This document shows positions 11,701 through 21,000 of a DNA stretch of 64,000 nucleotides, in pieces. How positions within the stretch are numbered: the first letter of the stretch is position 1; every line of letters starts with the position of its first letter. The translations under genes and the position numbers were made by a program. The notes beneath the pieces are model-generated. The model was not told the DNA's origin. It ran no database searches and saw only the letters and a program-made list of their open reading frames with translations. Source of the DNA: Carposina sasakii (taxonomy: Eukaryota > Arthropoda > Insecta > Lepidoptera > Carposinidae); NCBI GenBank assembly GCA_014607495.2, contig CP053171.1, positions 186,001 to 250,000 on the forward strand. The letters are read 5' to 3'.

Positions 11701-12883
11701 TCTCTTGTGAAAATTAAAATCAAGATTTATGTGCCACATGCTCTGCGCCATAATAATTTAAAAGTTAGTATTTTTTATTAACTGGGAAGGATTCACCAGA
11801 AAACGGGACATTTGGCGTCCCGCAGACACTTAAAACGGGACGCGTTATTTAGACCCTGAAAACGGGACGTCCTGCACCACACGGGACGGTTGGCAACCCT
11901 AGTCACTACCTACTAGACCAATCGGCCGTCTAATGATAAAAAGTCTTATGATGACAAAAAGCCTACACTACCCACATGTTTTGCCCCAAAACCCAGTTTC
12001 CATGCATATAGATAAAACAATGTTTCAATCTTTTACATTTAACTTCAAACCACAGTATTTGATATATGTATAATAAATTTATCTATGTAGTCATATACAT
12101 AAGGTATTGCCAAATATATGTTTAGTTTTATTACTGCCTATAGTATACCAGCTTAGAATTATAGTAAAATTCGATATAATAATATGAATATCATTTCAAT
12201 GTGAAATTAATGGAGAAGCATGTTGTGTTTGATCACAAACTTTTACCAAACAAGTTGCCAATTCAATACATCACATCGACATCAACCCTGCTTTGTTATC
12301 AATAATGAAGTTTAAACACCTCTTATCAGTAAAAAATAATTATTGTGTTTACTTTCTCTAGCTAGTTAATAGGTACTAGTTTTGTAATTATAAGTACAAA
12401 CTTCTACATTCCAGTGATTGTCTTGCAGTCTTATCATCAAAATAGGGAGTTAAAAATATTTAATTGTACATGCATTGAGAAGGTACATGAAAGGTGATAT
12501 GTGCTGTATTTTGATCACATTACTCGAGACTGCTCTGGTCTGATGTCAGTAATTCCAGCCTTTTATCCACAAAGATATAAATATTGTACAGTCGGGCCAT
12601 TCTTTGTGGCTTTGAAGTATGAGGTGCATGGTGTATGTGTAATAAGGTGGGTGCAGGTGTTGAGAAACCACAAATAACTTCACAAGCACAAACTGATTTG
12701 GTGACTTGCCTGCCCCAGCATGGTCTGTGAGACGGTGGTGCAGGCGTCATGGGCCCTCGCGCCCGGCTCGGATCCCGGCCCGGAGTCCGGCACGGCACCC
12801 GGCACGGGGTCAGCGAGCAGCGCCGCGGCCGCGTCCTGCTCCGGATGGCTCTTGCTACCATCGCTCTGCGCTTCCTCGCTCAT
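2603..12883 (-). CDS. trbd: Trabid/ZRANB1-like deubiquitinase, N-terminal nine exons (3' part outside window)
   Basis: Trabid is an OTU-family deubiquitinase that cleaves K29/K33/K63 ubiquitin chains and acts in Wnt and immune signalling. Exons on the minus strand: 12883-12710, 10510-10430, 8886-8793, 6599-6508, 6054-5938, 4505-4412, 3628-3481, 3173-3088, 2716-2603. All join in phase, giving 333 residues so far. The order is a 58-residue acidic/proline-rich tail, NZF finger 1 (WSCEVCTYDN..CTMC), a linker, NZF finger 2 (KWPCA-TCTYENW..CAMC), a proline-rich stretch, then the ankyrin-like domain (DWVWLQACLG, VVDGD..AYLASGGD, SAFDAGHTLVHLAIR, FQRQEIL, APDLAAAIRRHM). These match the family in order and spacing. 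Family members usually have three NZF fingers; only two are visible. The catalytic OTU exons should lie left of position 1. Two exons carry splice-donor minisatellites. The first intron appears to use a GC donor. Confidence 0.9.
2788..3016 (+). mobile_element. Lep1-type non-autonomous Helitron
   Basis: It starts TCACTAATATTATAAATGCG and ends with the lepidopteran Helitron tail CACGCGGACGAAGTCGCGGG. It has no coding capacity and lies in the trbd intron between exons 8 and 9. Confidence 0.75.
3088..3173 (-). CDS. trbd: trbd exon 8, AnkUBD continuation
   Basis: The exon encodes FQRQEILSTLLSRISGGG.. between GGCAG and G/GTGAGT. It continues the ankyrin-like domain exactly where family members have FQRQ. 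Confidence 0.88.
3481..3628 (-). CDS. trbd: trbd exon 7, ankyrin-like repeats
   Basis: The exon encodes VVDGDARCVEAYLASGGDPA through SAFDAGHTLVHLAI. The wording and spacing are characteristic of the AnkUBD ubiquitin-binding domain of Trabid. It lies between GTCCAG and G/GTGTGT and is in phase 1 on both sides. Confidence 0.92.
4124..4389. mobile_element. Fold-back MITE, copy 1
   Basis: The two halves are near-perfect reverse complements: for example CAATTCCAGTCCTTGACACT around 4205 matches AGTGTCAAGGACTGGAATTG around 4290. The whole 266-bp element can fold into one long hairpin. A second copy of the family is at 61967-62238. It lies just downstream of trbd exon 6. Confidence 0.85.
4412..4505 (-). 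CDS. trbd: trbd exon 6, start of ankyrin-like domain
   Basis: This short exon encodes YFSSGINEVV...NNTDWVWLQACLG before a G/GTATGT donor. DWVWLQACLG corresponds to the conserved helix before the ankyrin repeats in Trabid proteins. The acceptor (TTTCTCAAACAG) was chosen because it alone gives phase 0 with the previous exon and no stop. The 5' boundary is the least certain in the gene. Confidence 0.7.
4582..6010 (-). repeat. 94-95-bp GC-rich minisatellite copying an exon end plus splice donor (15 copies plus the exon)
   Basis: The GTCGCACAGT marker recurs at 4591, 4685, 4778, 4873, 4967, 5062, 5157, 5252, 5347, 5443, 5537, 5632, 5727, 5822 and 5917. The exon's own copy is at 6011. On the minus strand each unit is the last 80 or so bases of trbd exon 5 (from the zinc-finger CAMC codons), then GTGAGTGACACAC. 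The array makes up nearly the whole 1.4-kb intron before exon 6. The unit is not a multiple of three, so read-through into the next copies meets a stop. G-runs lie on the plus strand. Confidence 0.95.
5938..6054 (-). CDS. trbd: trbd exon 5, NZF finger 2 and proline-rich end
   Basis: The exon has 39 codons after a TTTTGCAG acceptor. TCTYENWPKSLKCAMC completes NZF finger 2, then a very GC-rich Pro/Gly/Arg stretch runs to the CGG/GTGAGT donor. From CAMC onward the exon, its donor and 13 intron bases are repeated 15 more times downstream. Confidence 0.9.
6508..6599 (-). CDS. trbd: trbd exon 4, linker and start of NZF finger 2
   Basis: The exon encodes an Arg-rich linker ending in NKWPCA. Splicing at GCG/GTCAGT to the next exon gives W-x-C-x2-C of the second NZF. 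The exon is flanked by a TGTACAG acceptor and is in phase on both sides. Confidence 0.85.
6973..7113. mobile_element. Short inverted-repeat element (MITE-like)
   Basis: The ends are inverted copies: GCCATTCATTTATTACGTAA at left and TTACATAATAAATGAATGGC at right. The 140-bp unit has no ORF. No clear target duplication was found. Confidence 0.55.
7286..7490 (-). mobile_element. Lep1-type Helitron 3' fragment, reversed
   Basis: It begins CTAGTGGACGCCCGCGACTC, the reverse complement of the Helitron 3' end, and continues with the shared internal text ending near CGTGCACAAACACGTATAGA. A similar copy is at 53334-53523. Confidence 0.65.
8793..8886 (-). CDS. trbd: trbd exon 3, second half of NZF finger 1
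   Basis: The exon lies between a TTGCAG acceptor and a G/GTGAGA donor. It encodes CTMCRSEKPALGED and completes the first ubiquitin-binding NZF finger. An Ala/Pro-rich linker follows. Confidence 0.88.
8890..10000. other. trbd intron sequence with SINE-like remnants
   Basis: 9060-9200 resembles the repeat near 50835-50990 (shared GCAACTTGTCACTGATC-like text). 9915-9950 is a tail of the kind found at the 3' end of lepidopteran SINEs/LINEs. Short ORFs at 9190-9660 show no protein-like features or splice sites. Confidence 0.4.
10014..10395. mobile_element. Non-autonomous hAT element with 8-bp target duplication
   Basis: It is flanked by direct repeats GTCAGGGA at 10006-10013 and 10396-10403. The ends are imperfect inverted repeats of TAGTGGTGTTCAA type (TAGAGGTGGTTAA at the left). 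The interior has no ORF. 8-bp duplications and TAG ends are typical of hAT transposons. It ends 35 bp before trbd exon 2. Confidence 0.85.
10430..10510 (-). CDS. trbd: trbd exon 2, first half of NZF finger 1
   Basis: The exon has 27 codons between a TACAG acceptor and an AAG/GTAGGT donor. It encodes RWSCEVCTYDNFAQSRK, the W-x-C-x2-C half of a RanBP2-type NZF finger. The second Cys pair is in the next exon. Confidence 0.88.
10780..11016 (+). mobile_element. tRNA-derived SINE-like repeat, interrupted by a hAT element
   Basis: It contains a tRNA T-loop-like stretch in reverse (GGGATTCGAACCCAGGACC). The text around 10800-10900 (ACACATTAACCTAGTCCCAC, AAGATCCCTAAGGTCTT) recurs inverted at 18190-18260. 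The repeat resumes after the insertion at 11902-11940. Confidence 0.55.
11025..11901. mobile_element. Non-autonomous hAT element with 8-bp target duplication
   Basis: Direct repeats GTCACTAC flank it at 11017-11024 and 11902-11909. The terminal inverted repeats are TAGGGTTGCCAAC and its complement. The 877-bp interior has no convincing ORF. It is inserted inside an older SINE-like repeat in the trbd first intron. Confidence 0.88.
12710..12883 (-). CDS. trbd: trbd exon 1 (N-terminal tail, GC splice donor)
   Basis: This exon holds 58 codons from the ATG at 12883 (MSEEAQSDG...). It is rich in Ala, Pro and acidic residues with no domain. It ends CAG followed by GCAAGT, the usual consensus for a GC-AG intron, and joins in phase 0 to exon 2, which itself starts with ATG. 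Translation could therefore also begin in exon 2. The join is inferred from phase and the donor only. Confidence 0.65.
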
Positions 12884-13727
12884 CGTACCATCCACTACAG
12901 CATGGGCGCGCAACCACTCTGCACGCTATGATATTCGCATCGTCCGACACAAAACAAATGTTTGCACAGATGCTTCTATCGCGAACACTCCACTTGGAAT
13001 GTTGGTTTTGTCTAAATAAAACAAAGCGCACGCATTATTGTAGGGTAAAAATGTTTCGAAAGCGCAGTATGTAGTCCGTGTTACTTGTGTTACGCGAAGC
13101 TATGACACAGTATTGAGATATCTGGATTAGTATTAGTATGGAACAAATTTCACCACGCGTTCTGGCAAAATTTATACCTCGGAGATGCCGTTAAGTTCCT
13201 AGTTTCATGAGAATCTTGGCATCGTTTACCAACTATTTGGCGTCGTTACACAACAAACTGCATCAAGGCATCGGTGGCGTAAGGTCAAGAACGATAATCA
13301 AGAATTCACTCACTCTCATGGATGGCTTGCTTGATTGATGATGTTGATGACAAACTTTCCGCTTTCACTTGTATGACTTTTCCTTTTATTTTTGTTAAAT
13401 TAAGCTATGGATGAACAAAATTTGAGGGAGTTGGGAGAAAAGTAAAAGAAACAACGGAGAAATAAAGCGATTTATGTTTATACGGTATTTTGACAAATAA
13501 ATTTGTGTCAAATTGTCGTAATGTCAATATTGAACGAGGTGGCTCTATGTTAAATATGAGGGTTATTATTGGTTATTATTGGAGTTTAAGACGTCAGAGT
13601 TACTTACAACCAATACAATTGTTACTAAAATTTATTACCATTATTTTAACCAATTATAGTCACATAATTATTAATCTGACGATTGTTAAAATCGAGTTAT
13701 TTTATCTTATTCTCACTTGAAGGAAAT
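12884..13727. other. trbd upstream region / intergenic
   Basis: This is the stretch upstream of the trbd start. The trbd promoter must lie here or further right, but no TATA box or other clear motif was seen. Short ORFs (e.g. 13490-13720) look random. Confidence 0.4.
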
Positions 13728-14036
13728 CTATAGCGCTATCCTGCTGTCATAATAAAAAAAATATAGCAGAGTTGCCAGAATAAAACATAGGTATAAAACT
13801 AAAGCTCCGATTCCGTTTCCCCATCCGAGGCCGTACATTAAGTAGGTAATCTGTGTTCGAGACGACGCGACGACTACAAGACAACACGACACTGTAACCA
13901 TAGAAATGTAAAGAGGAGATACCAAATCCCTGACTGTAACAGCACCTAAGAACAGCACGAACGATATGTACTCCGTAACGTTATCGTTACGCAAATAATA
14001 TTGGTGAGATTTAACACTGTGACAACGTTGATTCAA
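13728..14036 (-). CDS. Possible small three-helix membrane protein, unrecognised
   Basis: This is a 102-residue single-exon frame. Three hydrophobic segments of 17-22 residues lie at about 25-45, 51-72 and 78-95, separated by short loops, with a polar N-terminus (SHQYYLRNDNVTEY) and a YYDSRIAL tail. I do not recognise the family. It could be the last exon of a longer gene or a chance ORF; the three well-spaced hydrophobic runs argue mildly for a real protein. It converges with no neighbour, and trbd begins about 850 bp to the left. Confidence 0.4.
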   Translation of the reverse strand: MNQRCHSVKSHQYYLRNDNVTEYISFVLFLGAVTVRDLVSPLYISMVTVSCCLVVVASSRTQITYLMYGLGWGNGIGALVLYLCFILATLLYFFYYDSRIAL

Positions 14037-14415
14037 GGATATTTAATAAGGAATAGAATATGTACCTACTACGTAATACATAGAATATTTAAAAATACAT
14101 GCGATTATTACGTTTACGGTGGGCTGCTTTTAACCATTTGACTTTTGATACGCACAGATCTCACCTAACATCTAACGCATCCTCTGACGTGAGCTCTGAC
14201 GAGAAAATTTGATTGAAATTTGACAAAAATGTCAAATAGGTCAAATATTATGGTATACCTATATATAAATCTCGTTTATTAATTTTTTAAACATTTGAGC
14301 CTAATGATATATTTAATTACGAGATAGGTATTTACAAATAAATAAACATTTACACATAGTACCTATGCTTTTATCTTTCATGTAGTTGAGGTATAATTTG
14401 AAGGGCATATTCTGG

Positions 14416-15892
14416 ATGAACGGTGTTCGAAGAATTTTATCAAAGAGTTCATTGGGGTCAACACCATCATCCGTTAATAGTTCTCCTTCGGATGAAATAT
14501 CTAAATTACAGTGAAATAGAAGTATTGAAACAAACAGTGGATTCTTTACGAATTTCACTGGAGAGTAAAGACGATGCAATTGCTGCGATTGCAAGAGAAA
14601 AAGAAAAGTTATACATAGAACTGAAAGTTGCACAAAGATCTAACAGGAATTTATTACAAGAGTTGTCAGATGAGAGGTAAATTATTAGATACCTACCTGT
14701 AAGTAGGTATATTCTTCACATACTTACACACTTTATTACTGCGGAAAAGAAGGCCTGTATATCCTGAATAGTTAGTACAATAGTAGTAGGTAGGTAGGCT
14801 AGTCGATTTAGGTAGTAAGTATACCTAGTAATAGGTAGGTAGTCACGAGAATGTTGTGCGAAAGTTTTCATAACGCTTTTTCATTTTAGAGATATTCATT
14901 CTAAGGAAAAAGAATACCTTGTTGCGCAGCTAAACTCCAAAAGAGGTACCAACAAAAATGGTAATGAACACGGTGATGCCTGTCGTGATTTGGATGTAGG
15001 TAATCTTTTCTTATTGTATTTTCCTATTATTTATAGTTTATTTAATTTCTCACTAACACGTGAAGTACGTAGGTACACCACTTAAGTTAAGGTGCTTAGT
15101 CTAGCTAGGTTATATAACAACTTATTCGCCTGCAGAAATACTTAGGTAACTAACTAATAAATGACAAGAACCTTAGCCTTTATTTATTCTGCTTTAGTTA
15201 CTTACTTTTTTAAACCCTTTAAACCTCGTCGCCGCACTGTAGCGAAATGTGGTTAAATGAACGTAGCTATAAGTAGTTATGTAGAGATAACATATTATAG
15301 AATAATTTAAATCAGTGTGAATAATTTAGGATTCAATGGAAAATGATTTTAAATTAACGGACGAATTGAAAGCAAAAGATGAAATTATATACAATATTGG
15401 TACGAAATATTTGAAAATTAAATCTTGTAAAACATCTTTGCAAAGGAGACTAACTAAACTGCAACTGCAAAGTCAAAAGGTACGTAAATAGGTAAATACT
15501 TTTTGTCTACCTAACCAATTCCTCTATGACCTAACTATCAATTTTGTAGTTTTTAATCCTTTCATATCCTTACAGCTAAGTAAGACTGCTTTTTTCAGAC
15601 ATGCGAAAACGTTATTACTCTATTACATGAAAATAGGATAACTCTTGATGATCTCTTTGTAAAATTACTCACGAAATCAAATATGTCCTCAAGCTACAAA
15701 AAGTATCTAAAGCTGTTAAAAGTTAATGCTAATTTACACTATGAAAACACTCAGTTAAAAATTTTAATATCGCTACATGAAGACAAATTCCATCAAAAAA
15801 TGTCACCAGAGTCGCCACATCGCAAAGAAATTCCAAGCAATTTAATTACACATTCGACATACAATGGATTTTACAGACCAAAAACTATCTAG
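14416..15892 (+). CDS. Small coiled-coil protein, four exons, function unknown
   Basis: Exons are 14492 (or 14416)-14676, 14890-14995, 15330-15479 and 15599-15892, each with standard GT/AG borders and matching phase; from the ATG at 14492 this gives 244 residues. The protein is largely heptad-rich coiled coil (EIEVLKQTVDSLRISLESKD, KEKLYIELKVAQRSNRNLLQ, KTSLQRRLTKLQLQSQK). A polar tail ends NGFYRPKTI. A second frame from the ATG at 14416 encodes a plausible Ser-rich N-terminus (MNGVRRILSKSSLGSTPSS) that stops at 14512 exactly where the coiled coil begins in the next frame. The true start may therefore be 14416 with a one-base frameshift. I do not recognise the family. Confidence 0.65.
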
Positions 15893-16374
15893 GACGCCAT
15901 TCATATCATTTTGATCAGTATGAAAGGGATTGCAAGCGCATTTTGGGCAATTTTGACCACATTCATAAAGCCATGTCTCCCTGTCGAGCCTTGAAAGCTA
16001 ATTCCGATACTTATTTGTTGTGAATATAATATAATGTATATAAGCAATAAGTAAAACATTTTTATTGGTTTCATGCTGTTCCCCGGGTGAGACTAACCCA
16101 AAAAAATATCTTGATACCTACATACTTAATTGCTTAGTAGGTAAAATAAGCAGGCTTATTTTCTAACTTGCTAAACGTCAAAAGGCAACTACGCGATTAA
16201 TCTTCAGACAGGCTATCTGACATTTGGAAAAATCGACCCTAAAGCCGCCTTTTCACTATCGGATATATTTACATCTGGACATGTCAAAATTTATCGCTCT
16301 CTATACATTTTGTACTAGACAGTTTACACTGTAAAAATTGTAAAATATTAATAAGAAAATGATTTTTTTTTATC

Positions 16375-16445
16375 CGAGTGAGATTTGAACTCACGACCAC
16401 TCGCATTCCGTGCATCGCTCTATCAACTGAGCTATCGGGTCACTT
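16375..16445 (-). mobile_element. tRNA-derived SINE head
   Basis: On the minus strand it has a box A-like TAGCTCAGTTGATAGAGCG and a box B-like CGTGAGTTCAAATCTCA. The same family is at 17873-17945 and 43640-43725. The acceptor ends do not pair as in a working tRNA, and the conserved text extends beyond the tRNA part (ACTCGGATGACGATTTTACC). Confidence 0.7.
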
Positions 16446-17027
16446 AACTCGGATGACGATTTTTACCATCTCTTTTAAATTACATTTTTGGCAACGTTAT
16501 TTTTTCATCCCGATAGCTAGCCAAATATCGGTAAACAAAGCTGAATTCCTCAGCACAATGTTTAATGATGAAACGATCTATTATATTGATTACTATATTC
16601 CCAGCAATTTGTGGGATATCGACATCATTAGGGTTCCTTACCCAAATGGTAAAAATAGGAGCCTATATTAGGTACTATTGATACATTTTACATTATTATC
16701 ATGTTATTTTGATGTCAAAGCTATGATTTTTGAACTTTGACCAAAAATATCTTTTAAGTACGAATTACTAAAAATAGTACCTATTTGGTCTTAATTTGAA
16801 AAACAAACTTCAACATAACAATAATTATTTTAGTTCGTGTAATAAGCTAGTTTTGAAATGTTTTTATTTATTAACATTAAATGTTTTTTTATACATACAT
16901 ATAATCACGCCTTTATCCCTTATGGGGTAGGCAGAGCACCAAGGGTCGATAGAACCACATGTTGCCACTTCTGACCAATTTCGAGGGTATAGTTGAGATG
17001 TACAAGTATGTTTTTTATAATATAACT

Positions 17028-17375
17028 AGTGGACGCCCGCGACTTCGTCCGCGTGGAAATTGAATTGTAGCTTATATGACGCGTTTGTCGGTTTACCATA
17101 GCAGTGCCATCTATTGATTACTTACTCAATCCAGTCGAAAAGTATCAACATCTGTTAGAATCTTTTGGAGTTAACAGATAATTGTGACTGTCAATTAATT
17201 ATAGACAAATAATTTGCAATAAAATAAAATTGCGACTATAATTAAAGATCTAAGCTATCCTATCTCTCAAGTTGGACCAGACTGCTCACGGTGTGCCAAT
17301 TTAATTTAAAATCGGTTAAGTAGTTTAGGAGTCCATCGCGGACAAACATCGTGACAGGAGATTTATATATATTAA
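17028..17375 (-). mobile_element. Lep1-type Helitron, reversed
   Basis: It begins ACTAGTGGACGCCCGCGACT (reverse of the Helitron 3' end) and ends near 17375 in ATATATTAAGATATTA. No coding content was seen. Confidence 0.6.
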
Positions 17376-17872
17376 GATATTAACACATTGACGTGTGACC
17401 ACAAGGTTTACATCGATTATCGTAATATAAAATCATAATAAATTATTTTTAAGTATTTTTGGTTGAAAATGTGATATTATCCGCTGATTATTAACATGAA
17501 ATGAAACCTTTTGAAGATTATTCACTTAAAGTATGATATTCCCTCAGAAACATTAACTTTTCAGGATTTTTTTTACCTTTTAGCACGTCTTATCTATACC
17601 GTTGTCATAGATGAACTAAATCTTGTGAACTGCACTTGACAGTTTGGAGCATATCACGGACGTTCCGTATATTGAGAGCTGACCCTATATCTAGTAATAA
17701 TTAATCTAAGCTATACATAACTACATAATTATTAATATTAGTAGACAACTAGGCAAATATTAATATACCGCCTATGCCGGCCTCAGACCATGATTCTGTG
17801 GCGAAAACCAATGAAAATTATGGTATATCTATGTTATAAAATTATTAATAAAGAAATGGAAAAAATTCCTAA

Positions 17873-17945
17873 CCCGGGTGGGAATCGAACCCACGACCTC
17901 TGCATTCCGCGTGCCAGCGCTCTCACCACTGAGCCACCGGGTCAA
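17873..17945 (-). mobile_element. tRNA-derived SINE head
   Basis: The minus strand reads GACCCGGTGGCTCAGTGGTG ... GGTCGTGGGTTCGATTCCCA, with good A and B boxes. The flank ATTACTCGGATGACGA is shared with the copy at 16445, so this is a SINE rather than a tRNA gene. Confidence 0.68.
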
Positions 17946-18744
17946 TTACTCGGATGACGAATTTTACCATCTCTTTTCTAAATTACATATTGGCAACGTT
18001 ATTTTCATCCCGATAGCTATACACTAGCCAAATCTCGGTAAATAAAGCTCAATGTTTTAAAGATGAAACGATCAACCATATCCTAACGGATTATATTAAT
18101 GGAGAAGTGTTTTTAAAAATTTATCTTAGTCAAGATATTATGTATTATAAAATTATTAATAAATAATATATCTATGTATTTATATACCGTTGCTTAGTAC
18201 CTACGACATAAGACCTTAGGGATCTTAATGTGGGACTAGGTTAATGTGTTGTGTAGTGTGTGAATATTTATTTATTTATATTTATTTATCACACAAAACG
18301 TAATCTCTTCCGTTGGTTCAAGCTACAAGTATTCGCTTTAGAAATAGCTTGATGCTGATTAGTCTCAAAAAAGTAACAAACCCATATGTACCCTACAGAT
18401 TTTCTCCTATGCAAAAAATATAAATCGATTTTCTCTTAAAGTATTACATTGAGAAGAATGGACGCTTCGTGATAAAAATTTGTTAAAAACTTACTCTAAT
18501 GTGCGGCAGTGTAGAACGCTTAGCCAAATCAATATTACCGAAAATATTGGGCCCTCAGTTCCGATAATTAAATATGAATTGAGAGCCCAAGCAAAACCGC
18601 TATCAATCTGTATTATTAGCATTATTAAGATTTGGGTATTTCTTATTTTGTTTAAGAAATTCTTAACTAAATCCTCAAATAAACATATTATCCCAGGAAT
18701 CATACTTTCTGAGATTTAGGCAATGCGACTTTATGCAGGCGTCA

Positions 18745-18964
18745 GGATTGAGAGCCCAAGTTATTTAATTATGTATAACAGTTTTGTTTGAAGTTTAAGA
18801 AATTTGAGAATTTTTGCTTTCTGTTTTACTAATTTATAACTTTTTATTTATTATTATTTATTTTAATTTTTTTCATTTTCTTATTAAAATTTTATAATTT
18901 TTAACGAATTCCCCTGTAAGTTTCATTTCGTTTCGCAATTATTTGAAAAATGGGCTCTCAATCC
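18745..18964. repeat. Short inverted-repeat element
   Basis: GGATTGAGAGCCCA at 18745 is repeated inverted at 18951-18964. A related GAGAGCCCAAG lies near 18580. It is possibly a small MITE; no target duplication was identified. Confidence 0.4.
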
Positions 18965-19594
18965 AGATGCACATAAAATGTCATGTTTCACAGCGACTAT
19001 CTAGCGATTGTAACCGATTGCAAGTATGTAACATAATCAGCCTGCCGAGATACCTATTTTATTCTATTATTGTCATTCTCAATCAGTATGAGGTGTGTGG
19101 ATGATCTACGTAAAGTGACGTGTAGAATGCTGCTGTGGTAGACCGTGATATGGCTACGACAAGAGTTCTAGGCGGAGTCTCCAGCACGTCCGATCTCCAC
19201 CTCCACAAGTCATGAAGACAAAGCTCTTGTGAAAGAGCCTGTATTTGGCCGTATGAACCAATTCGTATGCTTCATATCAAAAAAGGAGTAGTAAAAATAT
19301 TGCCAACAATTTATTTTTATATTATCCGTAATTCAAGGAAAGCTTTAGAGCAACCGACATACATTTTAACCTTTCAGACCCCAGCGTCAATTCCGTTTGA
19401 CATAACCTCTTCGCTTACGCGCCCGGCGTCCACTCGAATTGACAGCACTTTTCACTATTATTATTATTATTTGAAACCTAAAAACTGCTCAGGCCCATTA
19501 CTAATTTGCATAATTTCTGTCAAACAGGACACAAAAATCATTACAGTATAGACAGTAGTAAAGTAGGTAGGTACTTATATAATTATATAAAATA

Positions 19595-20050
19595 GTGGCC
19601 CGCCCTCGCTTCGCTTCGGTACATATCAGTACATAGCTACGACTTCGTTGTAGGTACCTACAACGGTTTTCGTAAAAATTTGGAACTCCCGTTGATCTCC
19701 TTCCCGTCGGAAATTCGGGAAATCCGTTCTTAGAGCTTCCTCGTAGTCCCTATTTCGATTTCAGCTTCGTAAAAATAGCGGTGTTCGTAAAAATTTAGAA
19801 TTCCCGTTTGTCCCCTTCCCGTGGGAATTTCATATATTTCATAATGAACATATATGCGTAATTTCAGCTTCATATGTATAGCGGTTTTCGTAAAAAAATA
19901 AATGAATTCCCGTTTGTCCCCTTCCCGTAGGAATTTCGAGAAATCCGTTTTTAGTTCTCACTCGATGTCCCCAATGAACATATATGCTCGATTTCAGCTT
20001 CATATGTATAGCGGTTTTCGTAAAAAAGTAGTTTTCGTAAAGACGTAGCA
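19595..20050 (-). mobile_element. Helitron-related repeat with internal tandem units
   Basis: It opens AGTGGCCCGCCCTCGCTTCG and contains about three copies of a roughly 128-bp unit (GGTTTTCGTAAAAA ... TTCCCGTGGGAATTTC). The same family is at 56226-57107, where the other end is a Helitron-type TCTATACTAATATTATAAAG. Confidence 0.65.
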
Positions 20051-21000
20051 TGATAAAGATATTTTTTGTATGTGGACTTATGAAGTAGATATTCATTTAT
20101 CGAATAATGAAAAAAAAATCATGATTTTTCATATATTTTTTCATGATGAACATTTTACTGTTGCAAATTAAATTTAATGGCATGTTGGTAAAAAAACACA
20201 AACAAAGTAATTATTGTCAATAGACTTTATTGAAAAAATACATTTAAAAAGTAAAAAAATCGAAGCTAGATAGGTTGGTATAAAAAATCAGCAAATTGTG
20301 AGTAGGTATTTTTTATTTCAGTGGTCCCCGTTATAGCAATTCAAACGAACTCTTGCCACATGCCAAACATTCTGGATTTATTTGTTTGGTTTTCAGGGGA
20401 ATTCCTGCCGCTTTATTATTTGCATAACAAGTGGCACACATATATTTCAGTATACACAAAATATAAATCAATTAATTATTATGTAATCATGTACGTAGCA
20501 TCTCAAATATTGAATTGACACGTCCAATGAATCAAATACGAGCAGAATTATGTATGATTCATAGGACTTATGAAGTAATTATGTGACCGTCACGCTCGTG
20601 AATCATATACGCGTCACGTTTTTTTAATATATTTTTATCTCAAAAACACATCTATTTGTATCGAAATATAAGTATCTACCCTCTTCATAAAATATGTATA
20701 ATATCCGAATTCATAAAAAAAGCTTTGGACATTACTAAATGATATGTCCATTTTATATGGGGATAGGGAATCTGTTAATTGGTCTATGGATAGCAGCTTC
20801 ACTCCACAATCTCAAATATTTTACCCTAACTAAATTAATTTTACAATAAGTTCATTCCAACCTAAGATTCCAACTTATTATACTCTTTGGTTCATTCCAA
20901 AATCTGTTGCTGGTAACCCAGTTGTGAGATTTCCAGATTATTGTGAGCCGGCTTTGCACGTGAACGTGTCGCAATATCTCAATAATATAGTGAAATCACC

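Larger units (their letters stand above)
18300..20990. other. Gene-free repeat-rich interval upstream of the nucleoplasmin gene
   Basis: An inverted-repeat unit (18745-18964, ends GGATTGAGAGCCCA and complement), a Helitron-related block (19595-20050) and AT-rich sequence were seen. No exon could be supported. Confidence 0.5.
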
